Assembly: GCF_013402915.1 (NCBI RefSeq) | Contig: NC_050720.1 | Location: 868,001 to 932,000, forward strand | Direction: 5' to 3' | Length of the DNA: 64,000 bases | DNA from: Zygotorulaspora mrakii | Taxonomy: Eukaryota > Ascomycota > Saccharomycetes > Saccharomycetales > Saccharomycetaceae | Shown: piece by piece, positions 1-9,496 of the stretch | Numbering within the stretch: position 1 is the stretch's first letter | Layout: each line of letters begins with the position of its first letter | The notes under the pieces: generated by a model | Told to the model about the DNA's origin: nothing | The model's database searches: none | Seen by the model: the letters and a program-made list of their open reading frames with translations, nothing else | Translations under genes and position numbers: made by a program

Positions 1-1740
1 AATGCAGTCGCAGTTCACATGTAGGGTTGCATTGCGCAATGACACGCGGACTCAACGACGTCCCGTTGGTATAGGTTCCGGGGAGTATCTGACGTATCCA
101 GGTAGCCTGGCCGCTGTTGCATTCAAGGCTTTTTCTTGAGAAGACGGAACTGGACGCCTCGCGATGCCATAAGGACTAGAAGCGGATTCCAATCGAAGAT
201 GGTTGACCACTAGACATTTTCTTGCAGATGTATGTGTAGCCGTGATCTAACATGGACCCTCTTTCGGTGAGTAATTTTTCAAAACGGATTTTTGCATGCG
301 ACTGCTTTGCAATGCGAAAGAATTGCTTATGATTTTTCAAGAGTAGTTCAAGCCTCTTTTGTAAAAGAGAAAAAATGCATACTGCCATTACTACGTGAGA
401 ACTGGCGCCCTTTGTCTTATAAGGGAAATAGTGTGCTCCTGAAATCTGATCCAAGCTTTCATGCCGCTCCTAGGGGATTCATTCTGTTAGATATATGAAT
501 TTGATAGCGAGTATACAGTTTGTATAGCTCTGCATATACTTCAATATTGTGGAAAATTTCCGATCGCTTAAATCGGGGTCAGTTTTACATAGCCGACCGA
601 TAAGGCTGACCTAATTTTTTCAACGCCGCCATTTTCAGAGCTCGTCCTGTAACTCCATGGTAATTTCTATCGCAAGTAGCATGGTGTATCTAACTAGGTT
701 TCGATCTGCAAACGAGCTTCTTACACTTTGAAATTATTCTTAGTTATCACTAAAAATGCATGGTTATTATATGAAACCTCTGTAAGTATAGTTCTCTCTA
801 TTATTGCAGACTATATATGTAGATGTGTCAAGAATAGAGAGAACGCGTAACTCATCTTGCATTTGCTCTAAGAACCATCCACCCGTTTATTTCAGGTCAT
901 TATCACCATATAAATCAAGTATTTAGAAAGAATGTTTTCTTCGGCGTTGTCGATAGTAACTTGGTTTGACATTGATGATGATACTATGATATTCAATTAT
1001 AGAGATATATAATTCCTTTGTTTTTCTATATCATGAATTGAGATAAAACTAATTGAACTTGGATTAATATCTGGAAAATACGTCAGTATTTATACCTAGC
1101 ATTTCGCACCTATTGAACCATAAGAGAGGACGACGAGTGAAGAATTTTCATCGTCATCACACCATTTCTAGTCCCATAGAATCCACAGTACAACTGTTAT
1201 TTCATGTTCCATGCCATAGACTCCTTCGTAGTCAGACTCCTGAGTTGTAAACGTCTCGTGATAGATTATCATCCGATATCTTTCCATTATCGATTGACAT
1301 TCTGTTAGGGTTTCATCTGACTTCGTTTATTTCGTTTTACAGACCAATTGTCTCTTTCTGATTCTTATAAGTCATCTCTTTAATATATCTTACAATCTTG
1401 ATTTATATTTCAACATCAAGTTGAACAGTTTTTCTACCTTTGGTTTGTCTCGTTGCGCACCATTTCCACGTTTTCATTTTGATTATTTTCCTTATTATCA
1501 TCGCCCTCGTTACTGGAACAATAAAGCCACAGGTGATGATTTGCTCTCGTGTAATTTGCTTTCAAACTACTATTTGACAACAATCTTTCACTGAAATTAG
1601 AGTTGTCACATATTTGGGATCTCCGAACTTCATATTCATGAGGGCATTCGCCGGTCGAAGGTGATTACAAAAAGCCCATATCGTCAAGGTGGAAGAATGA
1701 CTCTCGTCTTATCATAATTGTGCTTACACACCACGCAATT
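1..1740. other. Gene-free left flank
   Basis: No reading frame here looks like a conserved gene; the longest ATG-started frames are under 100 codons and resemble nothing I recognise. Together with the decayed MAP1 copy that follows, this looks like sequence under little coding constraint. No telomeric repeat, LTR or tRNA was seen. Further old gene remnants too eroded to read by eye cannot be excluded. Confidence 0.5.
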
Positions 1741-2579
1741 TTAATGTATACTTGTTCTTTGTCTCGGTAGTCCAGGTGATTTCTTGTTCCTAGCCGTCAA
1801 AACTTCGACACCTGAATCTGTTACAAATAGGTACGCCCAAGTTGTGCACTTGATTTACCGTCTCTAGATATGCAGCCCAATTGTCAGACAGTGTGGCACC
1901 CTTGTACGATCCTTCCTTGATCATTTATTCTATCCTGAAAACCATACCCTGTTTCATAATATAAGGTGTTCACTTCTTGGCGTTATGTGGAATATATGGC
2001 GCACAATGGAAATACTTATAGACATCGTGAGCTTAGTATTCTCGCACCAGTGAACATGTATTAGCAGTAGCGTGCTTCTCAATATAGTCACTGAGCTCAC
2101 GGAATTTAATCCCTCGTTCACATAACTTGATAGCGTTTTTCAAACATTCTCTTGCGGTTTCAGTAGCGTTGGTAGCATTTCTTGACACCTTTTCGCCCAC
2201 GTAATATGTGTCATTTAAACTGGCATGAAAATTCTGGTACTACAATGAGACATCCAGGTTGCCAATATCGCCTCCTTTAAAGATGTTTTTTCTGGAACGC
2301 CAATTCAGATCACTTCATTGAGAGATATACAGGTAGAGTTTGGGAAGTTGTAATAGCAAAGAGGCCATGAGTAGGCGTTTCTTTCGATGGTTACATGGTG
2401 GACAACTTGCTCCAATTTGTCCTTAGTGATACCTGGTTTGACAGCCGCACACAATATCTAGGACCTCTCTGCCCAACATACATGCTTCCTTAATTTTTAA
2501 TTTGCTCCTTCGTATAGAATGGGAAATTATTCTGTCTGTTGTTCCCCTGCTCACTTATTGGTATGCCATTTGTCGGATA
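1741..2579 (-). pseudogene. Decayed methionine aminopeptidase 1 (MAP1) relic
   Basis: Translating the minus strand and allowing frame changes gives a continuous match to the catalytic part of yeast Map1, the cotranslational N-terminal Met-removing metalloprotease. Readable segments in order include GREVLDI, YYNFP, NLDVSL, an ETARECLKNAIKLC stretch, YIEKHATANTCSLVR, QGMVF and VLTARNKKSPG, ending in a natural-looking TAA at 1741-1743. At least three frameshifts (near 2496, near 2270 and near 1835) and five in-frame stops interrupt it. The region of the substrate-contacting His (CHGVP in the family) reads stop-I-G-V-P, and the HADLNE metal-ligand motif reads HASLND. The N-terminal zinc-finger region is missing; similarity stops at a GAT-rich tract. 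It cannot encode an enzyme, so a working MAP1 elsewhere in the genome is inferred. Confidence 0.93.
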
Positions 2580-2640
2580 AAGTGGACGAAGATGATGAGT
2601 AAGATGAGGATGATGAAAGAGGTAATGATAGTGATGACAG
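2580..2640. repeat. Imperfect GAT-rich tract at the broken end of the MAP1 relic
   Basis: A roughly 60-base tract of imperfect GAT/GAA/GAC units. Read on the plus strand it specifies almost only Asp and Glu with one stop; on the minus strand it reads mainly as Ser. It marks exactly where the MAP1 similarity ends, so it may be the junction of a rearrangement or the remnant acidic tail of another gene. Confidence 0.6.
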
Positions 2641-3378
2641 CATGAATATTTAGGTGCGGTCCCGCAAACATCTGAGGATATCTGTGGGCCTCATTCCTTC
2701 CATTGATAAGAAATTTGATATTCTTTGAGATTTCAAATGATATGAGCCATACGACAATCTGTCTCTGGGATGGCGGGTAGTATGCGCAAGCTCAAACCGG
2801 CTTGAACTGTATCTGAAGGCCAACCCTGGAAACGTCCACCATGTTGCACAGTTCTCTTGATACCCAGTACCGTTGTTGAAAAACTGAGGGCCTTGTTCCA
2901 CCCGGTGATCAGTTGCGATGGTAGCGCATAGGGAAGGTCAGCGGCTAAAAGTTATTTTTCTGATTCCCTCTGTTTGGGCGTCAGGAACTGCTGCAGTTTT
3001 AAATTCACAAATATGTTCATTTCAGAGTTATGCAGTTTAATACAGATTATTTCCATCCAAGTGGAAAAACTTCATCCCTTTTATTTCTTTGAATCGTAAG
3101 TATCTTGTGGCCTGATGAATACAGGTTTTAACCCGACAAACGTAATTATCTTTGCGTTTCTTTTATCATTCAGTGAGACATTACACTCCATAAACGTCAA
3201 AAACAGTTATAACTTATTATTCGTCCATCCTTCCTTCATTTCTACAATCTTCTATTTTACATATATCACTTTGGAAAGATGGAAATGTTCGGGTAACCAG
3301 AAATCGATTCACATCTATATAATACTAATATCCGTTTAAACATATCATCTTGATGCTGGGTCTGTAGAGGATTCTATA
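2641..3378. other. Upstream flank of IRC20
   Basis: A minus-strand open frame of 83 codons (2650-2901) has no family I can name, and the plus-strand 74-codon frame at 3115-3339 is low-complexity hydrophobic. The last few hundred bases are AT-rich and should hold the IRC20 promoter; no unambiguous TATA element was assigned. Confidence 0.4.
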
Positions 3379-6300
3379 ATGGAGGGTGTTTCATTTATAG
3401 ATATAAGCTCAGAGAGGAGTGATGTTGAATTCTATGAAAATGGTATAATGATCTTATCCGGTGGAGGCCCGGTAAAAGGAGGAGAAGTCCCGCAATGTAG
3501 GCCAACCAAGCGACTTAAGATCGCTAAGAAACAAGTACCTTTAGTCAATGTGCGTGTTAATTCAGGGTCTATCGAGCAACAGAGCTTTTTCAACGAAGTT
3601 AAGGTTATGTTGGAGTACAATCAAATAGAGGGGCATGACATTTTGGTTGTGCTATGGGAAGGCGTACGAATTTTTAAGATCCAACTGAAACTAGAAGAGC
3701 GGCTCAGAGAGCTATTCACTATAGTTCACCACAAGTGCTTAGAAAGTCAAGTACTTAGTGTTAATAACAGCGTTAAAAATGTCAAGAATAAAAAAAATTC
3801 ACATGCAAATAATAATACCAAAAGATTGATTTCAAAACTGTATAAAGACGTCATCTCTTCAGACATCAGACTGTCTTATAGTGATCCACATGTTTGGCAA
3901 ATAACTTTTGATTTCAGTCTACTTTACATTCCTCAATCAATAAACAAGTTCTCCAAGGAAACATGTTCGTTCTTAGATAGAATGTTCTCAAGGGGTAGAT
4001 GCGATACAAGTCACAGTAATTTGGAAAACTCCTCGCCTTTCATCCAGCAAAATTTCGTGAAACAAACAATTTCTTACACGAAGTCAAGCGTGGACTCCAA
4101 GGAGTCCACTGTTACAAAGGTGGATGGCTTGAAAGTTCATTTACTGCCGTTTCAAAGTAAAAGTGTCTCGTGGATGTTTGACAAAGAAAGGAAATGTTTC
4201 CCAGATATTGACTTAAATAACGCCCTTCAGGCACTTTCTTTTTTGAATGATTATGTCTCATATGGTTATGAAATGATTTCACCAACATGTTTTTGGAATA
4301 AATTCACAAATTTCATTTTGACACTTTCTGATTTAAAGGAGATATATAATAGGTTTACCAGTGTTCAAAAGCAGCAAAATGCTATTGGTTGTAGAGGTCT
4401 TCTTTCGGAGGAAATGGGTTTAGGTAAAACGATCGAAATTCTAGCATTAATTCTCAAGAATAAGAGGTCAGTCTGTCAAGACAACACTTTTATCGATAAT
4501 GATGGTAAAACGATTTACAAAACGAAGACCAGCTTGATTATTTGTCCCAATGCGATTTTACAACAGTGGATAAATGAAATCGAAAATCATACAACTGAAA
4601 ACTTAAAAATTTTTCATTATAAAGGATTTTTACATGTTAAGAAGTATTTCAATTGTGAGAATATTCAGGAAATTGTCAAAACTCTTTCTAATTGCGATAT
4701 AATCATTACATCATACAATGTGGTTTCAACGGAAATACACTACGCTGAATATAATGCTTCATTACGACCTAGAAGAAAAATATCCCCGATCAAATATGAC
4801 TACTCATCACCACTTTCGTTGATGCAGTTCTTCAGAATCATTTTGGATGAAGTTCAAATGCTACACAGTGATAGTACAAAGGCTGCTAAATGTACAAGTT
4901 TATTACACAGAGTGCACACATGGGGAGTTTCGGGAACCCCAATTCAATTAGTTCGAGATTATCAAACAGCTTTGTCCTACCTTAAGATTTCCCCTTTTTT
5001 TGAATTGCCTGAGATTATATCAACGATAAATCTTAACGTTATTTACAAAAGGAATCAGTTGATCAACGGAATCGCATTTAGTTTGAAAGAATTAATGAAT
5101 TTTTTCATTGAAAGAAATCTTTGTATAAGGCATTCAAAGAAAGATGTATTTGAACAAATTCAAGTACCAAAGCAACACAACTACATTATTCCTTTGGAGT
5201 TTGCACCTGTTGAGTGGGACAACTATTTAGATTTGTGGAATTGCTTCTTAGAGGCTTCTGGCTATCACCCAAATGGCTCTGGTTCTACAAGACTATCCAG
5301 TGCACAATTGAATCAATGGTTGACACGGCTAAGATATTTGTGCTGCCATGCTGTTTTTCCAGATCAAAATTATAACCAAAAAAACAATCAAAACTCAAAT
5401 ATAAATTCGGGCTCAAATTCTCTACTTAATATCGATGATGTTTTGAAGCTGATGACGTCAGAAGCAATTGAAAAATTGGATTCTTTATATAGAGATAATT
5501 ACCAAATACAAATCAAGTCCGCACAGGCCAAAATGGAACTTCAAAACAAGCCAATGGAAGCCATTGGAGCATTAAACTCCATCAAACAAAGTTTGATTAA
5601 TGATTTGAAAGTCAAATGTAATGTCGATGATCCTTTCAATACAAATGCTCTTTCTGAAGATAAGAATATACCTGACGCTACAAATCAGAGATTGGAAAAC
5701 AACTCTCGTATGCGAACAAGAGCTTATCTAGATCTTTTACATCAATGCTATTTTTTTGTAGCAACAGGGTATTATCTTATGGGGTCAAACAGATTAGAAC
5801 AGCTTGATCATGAAAATGAAAAGTTGACCCTTATGAAAACTGACGTCAAGCCAAAGACCTATGTGGAATTCTTTTCTGAAGAGGATATGAAGTCCATTGA
5901 AGAAAATCAGCAGTTCGAGCAGCAGTACTATACTTATGCAGAAAAATTGAGAGAAAGAATTCTCCTTGGTAGAGTGCAGAAAGTTGAAATTATAATTAGT
6001 GAAACGAACGTTCTTTTCATGGATGTGAATGAAGTTGCGGAGAGTACACATCATTCCCGTGAACTGAAGATAATACAATTTCATGAAGAGGAAGATTTCT
6101 CAAGCAATATCTTAGTCTCGAGATGTTTTAAAATGTTAGCTTCACTAATAAGTTCTTTGAATAAGCAAGCCCATCAATTTAATACTTTGTTTGAAGAATT
6201 GGAGCAATTGCTGTACAAACCAATAAGAAAGGAATATAATGAGGATAATGAAGAAGAGAAAGCTAATGAATATGCGACATCCATTGACGATCAAGATAAA

Positions 6301-7836
6301 ATGTTCGCAATTTTTGCTTGTTTAGAACAGCTTTTGTCTAACAGGGATTTGATTTTGACCTCTGATGAGATTGTAAAGAATCCCAAAAAGGCTCTTAAGC
6401 CACAACCGGGGCAGCAATTCTCTGAATTTCATAGTAAGCTGATATCAAAATTGAACGTCATTAATGGTTCACCAATGAAACAAGTTTTCGATGACCTCAA
6501 AAACTCACGGATTGTTAGAAATGTTTCGGGAACAACTGGCGGTGCCAAAAATGTGGACGATTTCGAAAACTATCTATTAGCATATGAAGATAAAATGAGT
6601 GACATGACAAAGGAAAACAATGTTTTGAGGGACTCTTTAAAAAAGCTCAATAATATCTACAACGCAAAGCTAGAATATTATAGTCATTTGCAGAAAATCT
6701 CAGATTCACTAGTTTCCCTCCTTCATATGGAGACACCAGCTAGAAATTTAATTTTAAAAGCTGTAAGAGATGGGACTCAAAATCAAAAATATCTGGAAAG
6801 AATTGGTACAGCAGAGTCAAGGGTAAAATATCTGAATAGCCTCAACGCTCTAAAAGAGGGGATTGTAATGAAAAAGTCGTTCCATTGTCCAATCTGTTTA
6901 GGGACTATCCATATGGGTGCAATGATAAAGTGCGGCCATTTCTTTTGCAGAACATGTATTGGTAACTGGTTAAAGCGTCACACAACGTGTCCCATGTGTA
7001 AAACGAGTGCTAGTTTGACGGAGGCTTATAATTTCAAATTTCAAAATGAAGATAAGGATGAGTTTATGAAGGATAAGACACTAGAAAAAAATGTTCAGAA
7101 AATGGCAAATAAAAATATGGAACCTACGACGAACGATAGTGAGCAAGTTTTTGAAGAAAAGTACTCAAGGTATCCAAGGTTGAAGGAGGTCCATCAAATG
7201 CGTATCAAGGAAAGTTTTGGGGCCAAAATAGATTTTGTAATCAAACTGATACTTTTCCTGAAAATGAAGAGTGAGGCCAATAATGAAGATCCACCTCAAA
7301 TTGTCCTGTACTCCCAGAGCTTTGACTACCTAAGAGTCATATCAAAGGTTTTGCACATCCATGATATATCACAACTGACTTGCTGGGCAAACATCGCCAG
7401 CATTGGGGAAACAATATCAAAATACAAGAAGGACAATACGATAACCTGTATTTTATTAAACGTTAGAGCTCTGGGTGCCGGTTTGAATTTACTTAATGCT
7501 AGACATGTTTTTTTATTGGATCCCATTATTAATCAAGGTGACGAACTTCAAGCTATGAGCAGAAACAATCGTATAGGACAAACGCAAGAAACCTATGTGT
7601 GGAATTTTATGATTAGAAATACTGTAGAAGAGAATATTCTGAAGTATAAATGTGTTCTAGAGAGCAAAAAAAGATTAATAGAAGGAAATAAAGAAATACA
7701 ACAGAGCATGGATGATTGTATAGAAGCAGACGAGGATCGTAAGGAGTTCGAGATGAATGAAAGTACTGGTGAGCAAGTGGCCGGAAAGCACTTATGGCAT
7801 TGCTTTTTTCAAAACACAGAACAGGTTACGTCATAA
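3379..7836 (+). CDS. IRC20: Irc20-type SNF2 ATPase / RING E3 ubiquitin ligase
   Basis: A 1485-residue protein matching yeast Irc20 (about 1556 residues), a nuclear SNF2-family ATPase with an embedded RING that acts in recombination control and SUMO/ubiquitin-linked chromatin functions. The Walker A motif, in EEMGLGKT, lies at about residues 343-352. The DExx box reads LDEVQ, as in the Irc20/SHPRH group rather than DEAH. A C3HC4 RING begins at CPIC near residue 1170 and continues through CGHFFC and CPMC. The helicase C-terminal lobe ends with NNRIGQTQ near residue 1396. Long Asn/Lys-rich and coiled-coil-like insertions separate the two lobes, typical of this family. The start follows an in-frame AT-rich leader and gives a length close to the family. 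Downstream lies a tRNA-Leu on the opposite strand. The frame has no interruptions. Confidence 0.96.
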   Translation: MEGVSFIDISSERSDVEFYENGIMILSGGGPVKGGEVPQCRPTKRLKIAKKQVPLVNVRVNSGSIEQQSFFNEVKVMLEYNQIEGHDILVVLWEGVRIFKIQLKLEERLRELFTIVHHKCLESQVLSVNNSVKNVKNKKNSHANNNTKRLISKLYKDVISSDIRLSYSDPHVWQITFDFSLLYIPQSINKFSKETCSFLDRMFSRGRCDTSHSNLENSSPFIQQNFVKQTISYTKSSVDSKESTVTKVDGLKVHLLPFQSKSVSWMFDKERKCFPDIDLNNALQALSFLNDYVSYGYEMISPTCFWNKFTNFILTLSDLKEIYNRFTSVQKQQNAIGCRGLLSEEMGLGKTIEILALILKNKRSVCQDNTFIDNDGKTIYKTKTSLIICPNAILQQWINEIENHTTENLKIFHYKGFLHVKKYFNCENIQEIVKTLSNCDIIITSYNVVSTEIHYAEYNASLRPRRKISPIKYDYSSPLSLMQFFRIILDEVQMLHSDSTKAAKCTSLLHRVHTWGVSGTPIQLVRDYQTALSYLKISPFFELPEIISTINLNVIYKRNQLINGIAFSLKELMNFFIERNLCIRHSKKDVFEQIQVPKQHNYIIPLEFAPVEWDNYLDLWNCFLEASGYHPNGSGSTRLSSAQLNQWLTRLRYLCCHAVFPDQNYNQKNNQNSNINSGSNSLLNIDDVLKLMTSEAIEKLDSLYRDNYQIQIKSAQAKMELQNKPMEAIGALNSIKQSLINDLKVKCNVDDPFNTNALSEDKNIPDATNQRLENNSRMRTRAYLDLLHQCYFFVATGYYLMGSNRLEQLDHENEKLTLMKTDVKPKTYVEFFSEEDMKSIEENQQFEQQYYTYAEKLRERILLGRVQKVEIIISETNVLFMDVNEVAESTHHSRELKIIQFHEEEDFSSNILVSRCFKMLASLISSLNKQAHQFNTLFEELEQLLYKPIRKEYNEDNEEEKANEYATSIDDQDKMFAIFACLEQLLSNRDLILTSDEIVKNPKKALKPQPGQQFSEFHSKLISKLNVINGSPMKQVFDDLKNSRIVRNVSGTTGGAKNVDDFENYLLAYEDKMSDMTKENNVLRDSLKKLNNIYNAKLEYYSHLQKISDSLVSLLHMETPARNLILKAVRDGTQNQKYLERIGTAESRVKYLNSLNALKEGIVMKKSFHCPICLGTIHMGAMIKCGHFFCRTCIGNWLKRHTTCPMCKTSASLTEAYNFKFQNEDKDEFMKDKTLEKNVQKMANKNMEPTTNDSEQVFEEKYSRYPRLKEVHQMRIKESFGAKIDFVIKLILFLKMKSEANNEDPPQIVLYSQSFDYLRVISKVLHIHDISQLTCWANIASIGETISKYKKDNTITCILLNVRALGAGLNLLNARHVFLLDPIINQGDELQAMSRNNRIGQTQETYVWNFMIRNTVEENILKYKCVLESKKRLIEGNKEIQQSMDDCIEADEDRKEFEMNESTGEQVAGKHLWHCFFQNTEQVTS

Positions 7837-7966
7837 TCAAGTGATTTTAATTATGTCTCAAACTATACTCTATTTATCTAAGTTTTTCATCTTCTTTTTA
7901 ATATTAGTTTCTGAAGTGCGACCTATTCAAATATGTGACTTATTTTCAGTGACAAGAAAAATATTG

Positions 7967-7973
7967 AAAAAAA
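7967..7973 (-). terminator. RNA polymerase III terminator of tRNA-Leu
   Basis: Seven consecutive T residues on the minus strand directly follow the discriminator base of the tRNA-Leu gene, a standard strong Pol III stop. Confidence 0.85.
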
Positions 7974-8113
7974 TGGTTGCTAAGAGATTCGAACTCTTGC
8001 ATCTTACGATACCTGAGGATTCCTAAGTGTGACAGTTTGCTGCACACAAGATTCGAACCGAGGCTCTACATGAATCTTGAATCAGGCGCCTTAGACCGCT
8101 CGGCCAAACAACC
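7974..8113 (-). tRNA. tRNA-Leu(CAA) with a 58-nt intron
   Basis: The minus strand starts GGTTGTTTGGCCGAGCGGTC and ends CTCTTAGCAACCA without an encoded CCA tail. Positions 1-7 pair with 66-72, and a long variable arm is present, as in a class II leucine tRNA. Exon 1 is 38 nt (8113-8076) and ends after the anticodon CAA and G37. The intron is 58 nt (8075-8018), at the canonical site between positions 37 and 38. Exon 2 is 44 nt (8017-7974). The mature length of 82 nt and the exon sequence match S. cerevisiae tRNA-Leu(CAA) almost exactly, but that gene's intron is only about 32 nt. The intron contains a second B-box-like sequence (8050-8059). A T7 terminator follows. Confidence 0.96.
8050..8059 (-). 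promoter_or_regulatory. B-box-like sequence inside the tRNA-Leu intron
   Basis: The intron reads GGTTCGAATC on the tRNA strand, which fits the Pol III B-box consensus (GGTTCGANTC) better than the genuine T-arm of the same gene (GAGTTCGAATCTC). It lies between the authentic A and B boxes. Whether TFIIIC uses it is unknown. Confidence 0.5.
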
Positions 8114-8379
8114 AAGTTAAATGGTATATTTTGAAATACTGAAAGCGTGATATAACAAGAGGTATATTTTTTACTATCTTTCTTTCAAAATGTTGTGATA
8201 AGGTAGGTAGGTACTCATGAACAACAGGGAGAAGTAAGGAAAGAAAGGGCTTGTCAAGTACTCACATTCTGAAGAGCTTAATTATTAATTGTTTCGGTAA
8301 GTATTCAGTAAAGGTTAGACTAAAAATTTTGTCAGTTTTAGCGCACACTAGTGACACAGATATTTTGCATAGATCAAAT

Positions 8380-8742
8380 ATGCTCACCCTTCCTGTTGTA
8401 CTACCAATCATCATAAGAGCTAATATTCGGAAAATGAGATCTTTTTCTACTGGTACAAACAGACTCGAAGAATTCAGAGATTGGAAGAACCTAACACAAA
8501 ACGACAAAAAGAAATTTATCCAGGAGTACGTTGATCTATACAAAGAAACTCATCCATGCAGCAAGAGTAATGTCATGTACAGATCCTTGGCGGAGGGTAT
8601 GGATGAATACGACGATACTCCCTACGTATTCGGGGTTGTTTATAATGAAATCAGAGCTGTCGCTCAGGGCAAGTCAAAAGATAACGTTAGTGGTCAAGGA
8701 ATTATGGGAGATCCTGCCTTCAAAAGACTGCTGCTTAAATAA
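8380..8742 (+). CDS. Small basic protein, probably mitochondrial, function unknown
   Basis: The open frame extends from 8251, but I prefer the ATG at 8380. It gives 120 residues beginning with a typical mitochondrial presequence: hydrophobic, Arg-containing and without acids through about residue 25, followed by MRSFSTGTNRL. The start at residue 62 of the long frame would also work. The body has DWKNLTQNDKKKF at about residues 34-46, a Trp-Lys-x-Leu-Thr pattern reminiscent of COX4-like or HMG-like helices, then a Tyr- and acid-rich stretch and a basic C-terminus. I do not recognise a specific S. cerevisiae orthologue. It lies between tRNA-Leu and convergent APS1, whose stop is 36 bases away. 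The compositional contrast with the flanks supports a real gene. Confidence 0.65.
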   Translation: MLTLPVVLPIIIRANIRKMRSFSTGTNRLEEFRDWKNLTQNDKKKFIQEYVDLYKETHPCSKSNVMYRSLAEGMDEYDDTPYVFGVVYNEIRAVAQGKSKDNVSGQGIMGDPAFKRLLLK

Positions 8743-8778
8743 CTGTCAACTGTAAATACATAATCATACGGAAATAGT

Positions 8779-9249
8779 CTAACTCAGTACTCTATCCAAG
8801 TTATCGTTACCTTCCATCGAATCCATTGTCATTACATGTTTAAGCACATCCGCTTTGCTAGACTCTGCCATCGAACCATCACACATCAAAATCTCATTCA
8901 ATATATCATAGGCTTTACTGAAATTGAAAATAATATCTAATTCACATACGTTTCCAAAATAAGAGTCCATTGTCTCCACATAGCGGTGGATGATCTCGAG
9001 CGTCAGCAGTTCATTATCCACATCAGGCATCACACCACAAATGAAATACAAGCTTGCGTACCTTCTGTAAACTACTTTGTGATCGGAATACTCGACTATA
9101 TTGCACATTTTTGCTTTTCGCGCTAGTATCATCGGAGTTAGTTCTTTAACAATCTTTTGTTTTTCCTTTGGAGAGTATGGGGAGAACCATTTTGTTAATC
9201 TTACCTTCCCCTGCCTAGATGCCAGTATTAGATACTTGATATGGGTCAT
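8779..9249 (-). CDS. APS1: AP-1 clathrin adaptor small (sigma) subunit
   Basis: The protein is 156 residues from MTHIKYLILASRQGK, the same length as S. cerevisiae Aps1. The open frame continues 36 codons further upstream, but that part has no counterpart in the family, so the internal ATG at 9249 is chosen. The clathrin adaptor small-chain domain spans almost the whole protein, with conserved KMCNIVEYSDHKVVYRRYASL, then ELLTLEIIHRYVE and NVCELDIIFNFSKAYDILNE. Aps1 is part of the AP-1 complex that sorts cargo between trans-Golgi and endosomes. DPH5 lies upstream in the same orientation. A palindromic Cbf1-type site (9354-9361) sits about 105 bases before the ATG. Confidence 0.96.
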   Translation of the reverse strand: MTHIKYLILASRQGKVRLTKWFSPYSPKEKQKIVKELTPMILARKAKMCNIVEYSDHKVVYRRYASLYFICGVMPDVDNELLTLEIIHRYVETMDSYFGNVCELDIIFNFSKAYDILNEILMCDGSMAESSKADVLKHVMTMDSMEGNDNLDRVLS

Positions 9250-9353
9250 TTGGATGTCTCTAAGCGGCTTTTCCATCTGTTTTAACCCTATGCTTTTTGA
9301 AGATTGAACCAATTGAATAATAATAATCCGAGAAAGGAACAGTGCGAAAAGTA

Positions 9354-9361
9354 TCACGTGA
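9354..9361. promoter_or_regulatory. TCACGTGA Cbf1-type E-box upstream of APS1
   Basis: A perfect 8-base palindrome TCACGTGA in the APS1 promoter. This is the core of the Cbf1/CDEI recognition sequence in yeasts. No CDEIII-like element lies at centromere spacing, so a promoter role is more likely. Confidence 0.5.
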
Positions 9362-9496
9362 CTATAAAATAATAATACCGAACCATTGCAATGTCAAGGA
9401 GAGTGAGAAAGCATGAAGCTGATTTGATCATTATGTAGATTTTGGTTTTCTGAATTACTACATATTCTTTTTATAATTGCTTAGTGTAGAGATGTA

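Noticed and set aside
1434..1662. ATG-less minus-strand open stretch of about 75 codons with an Asn/Glu-rich end
   Set aside because: No family resemblance and no start; open stretches of this size occur by chance.
2650..2901. 83-codon frame as a MULE/FAR1-type transposase remnant
   Set aside because: Resemblance is only impressionistic; no conserved catalytic or zinc residues could be lined up.
9250..9357. 36-codon N-terminal extension of APS1
   Set aside because: Start at 9249 gives exactly the family length of 156 residues; the extension is not conserved.
9354..9440. Possible centromere starting with TCACGTGA (CDEI-like)
   Set aside because: The following DNA is not an 80-170 bp AT-rich CDEII and has no proper CDEIII; it is a normal APS1 promoter position for a Cbf1 site.
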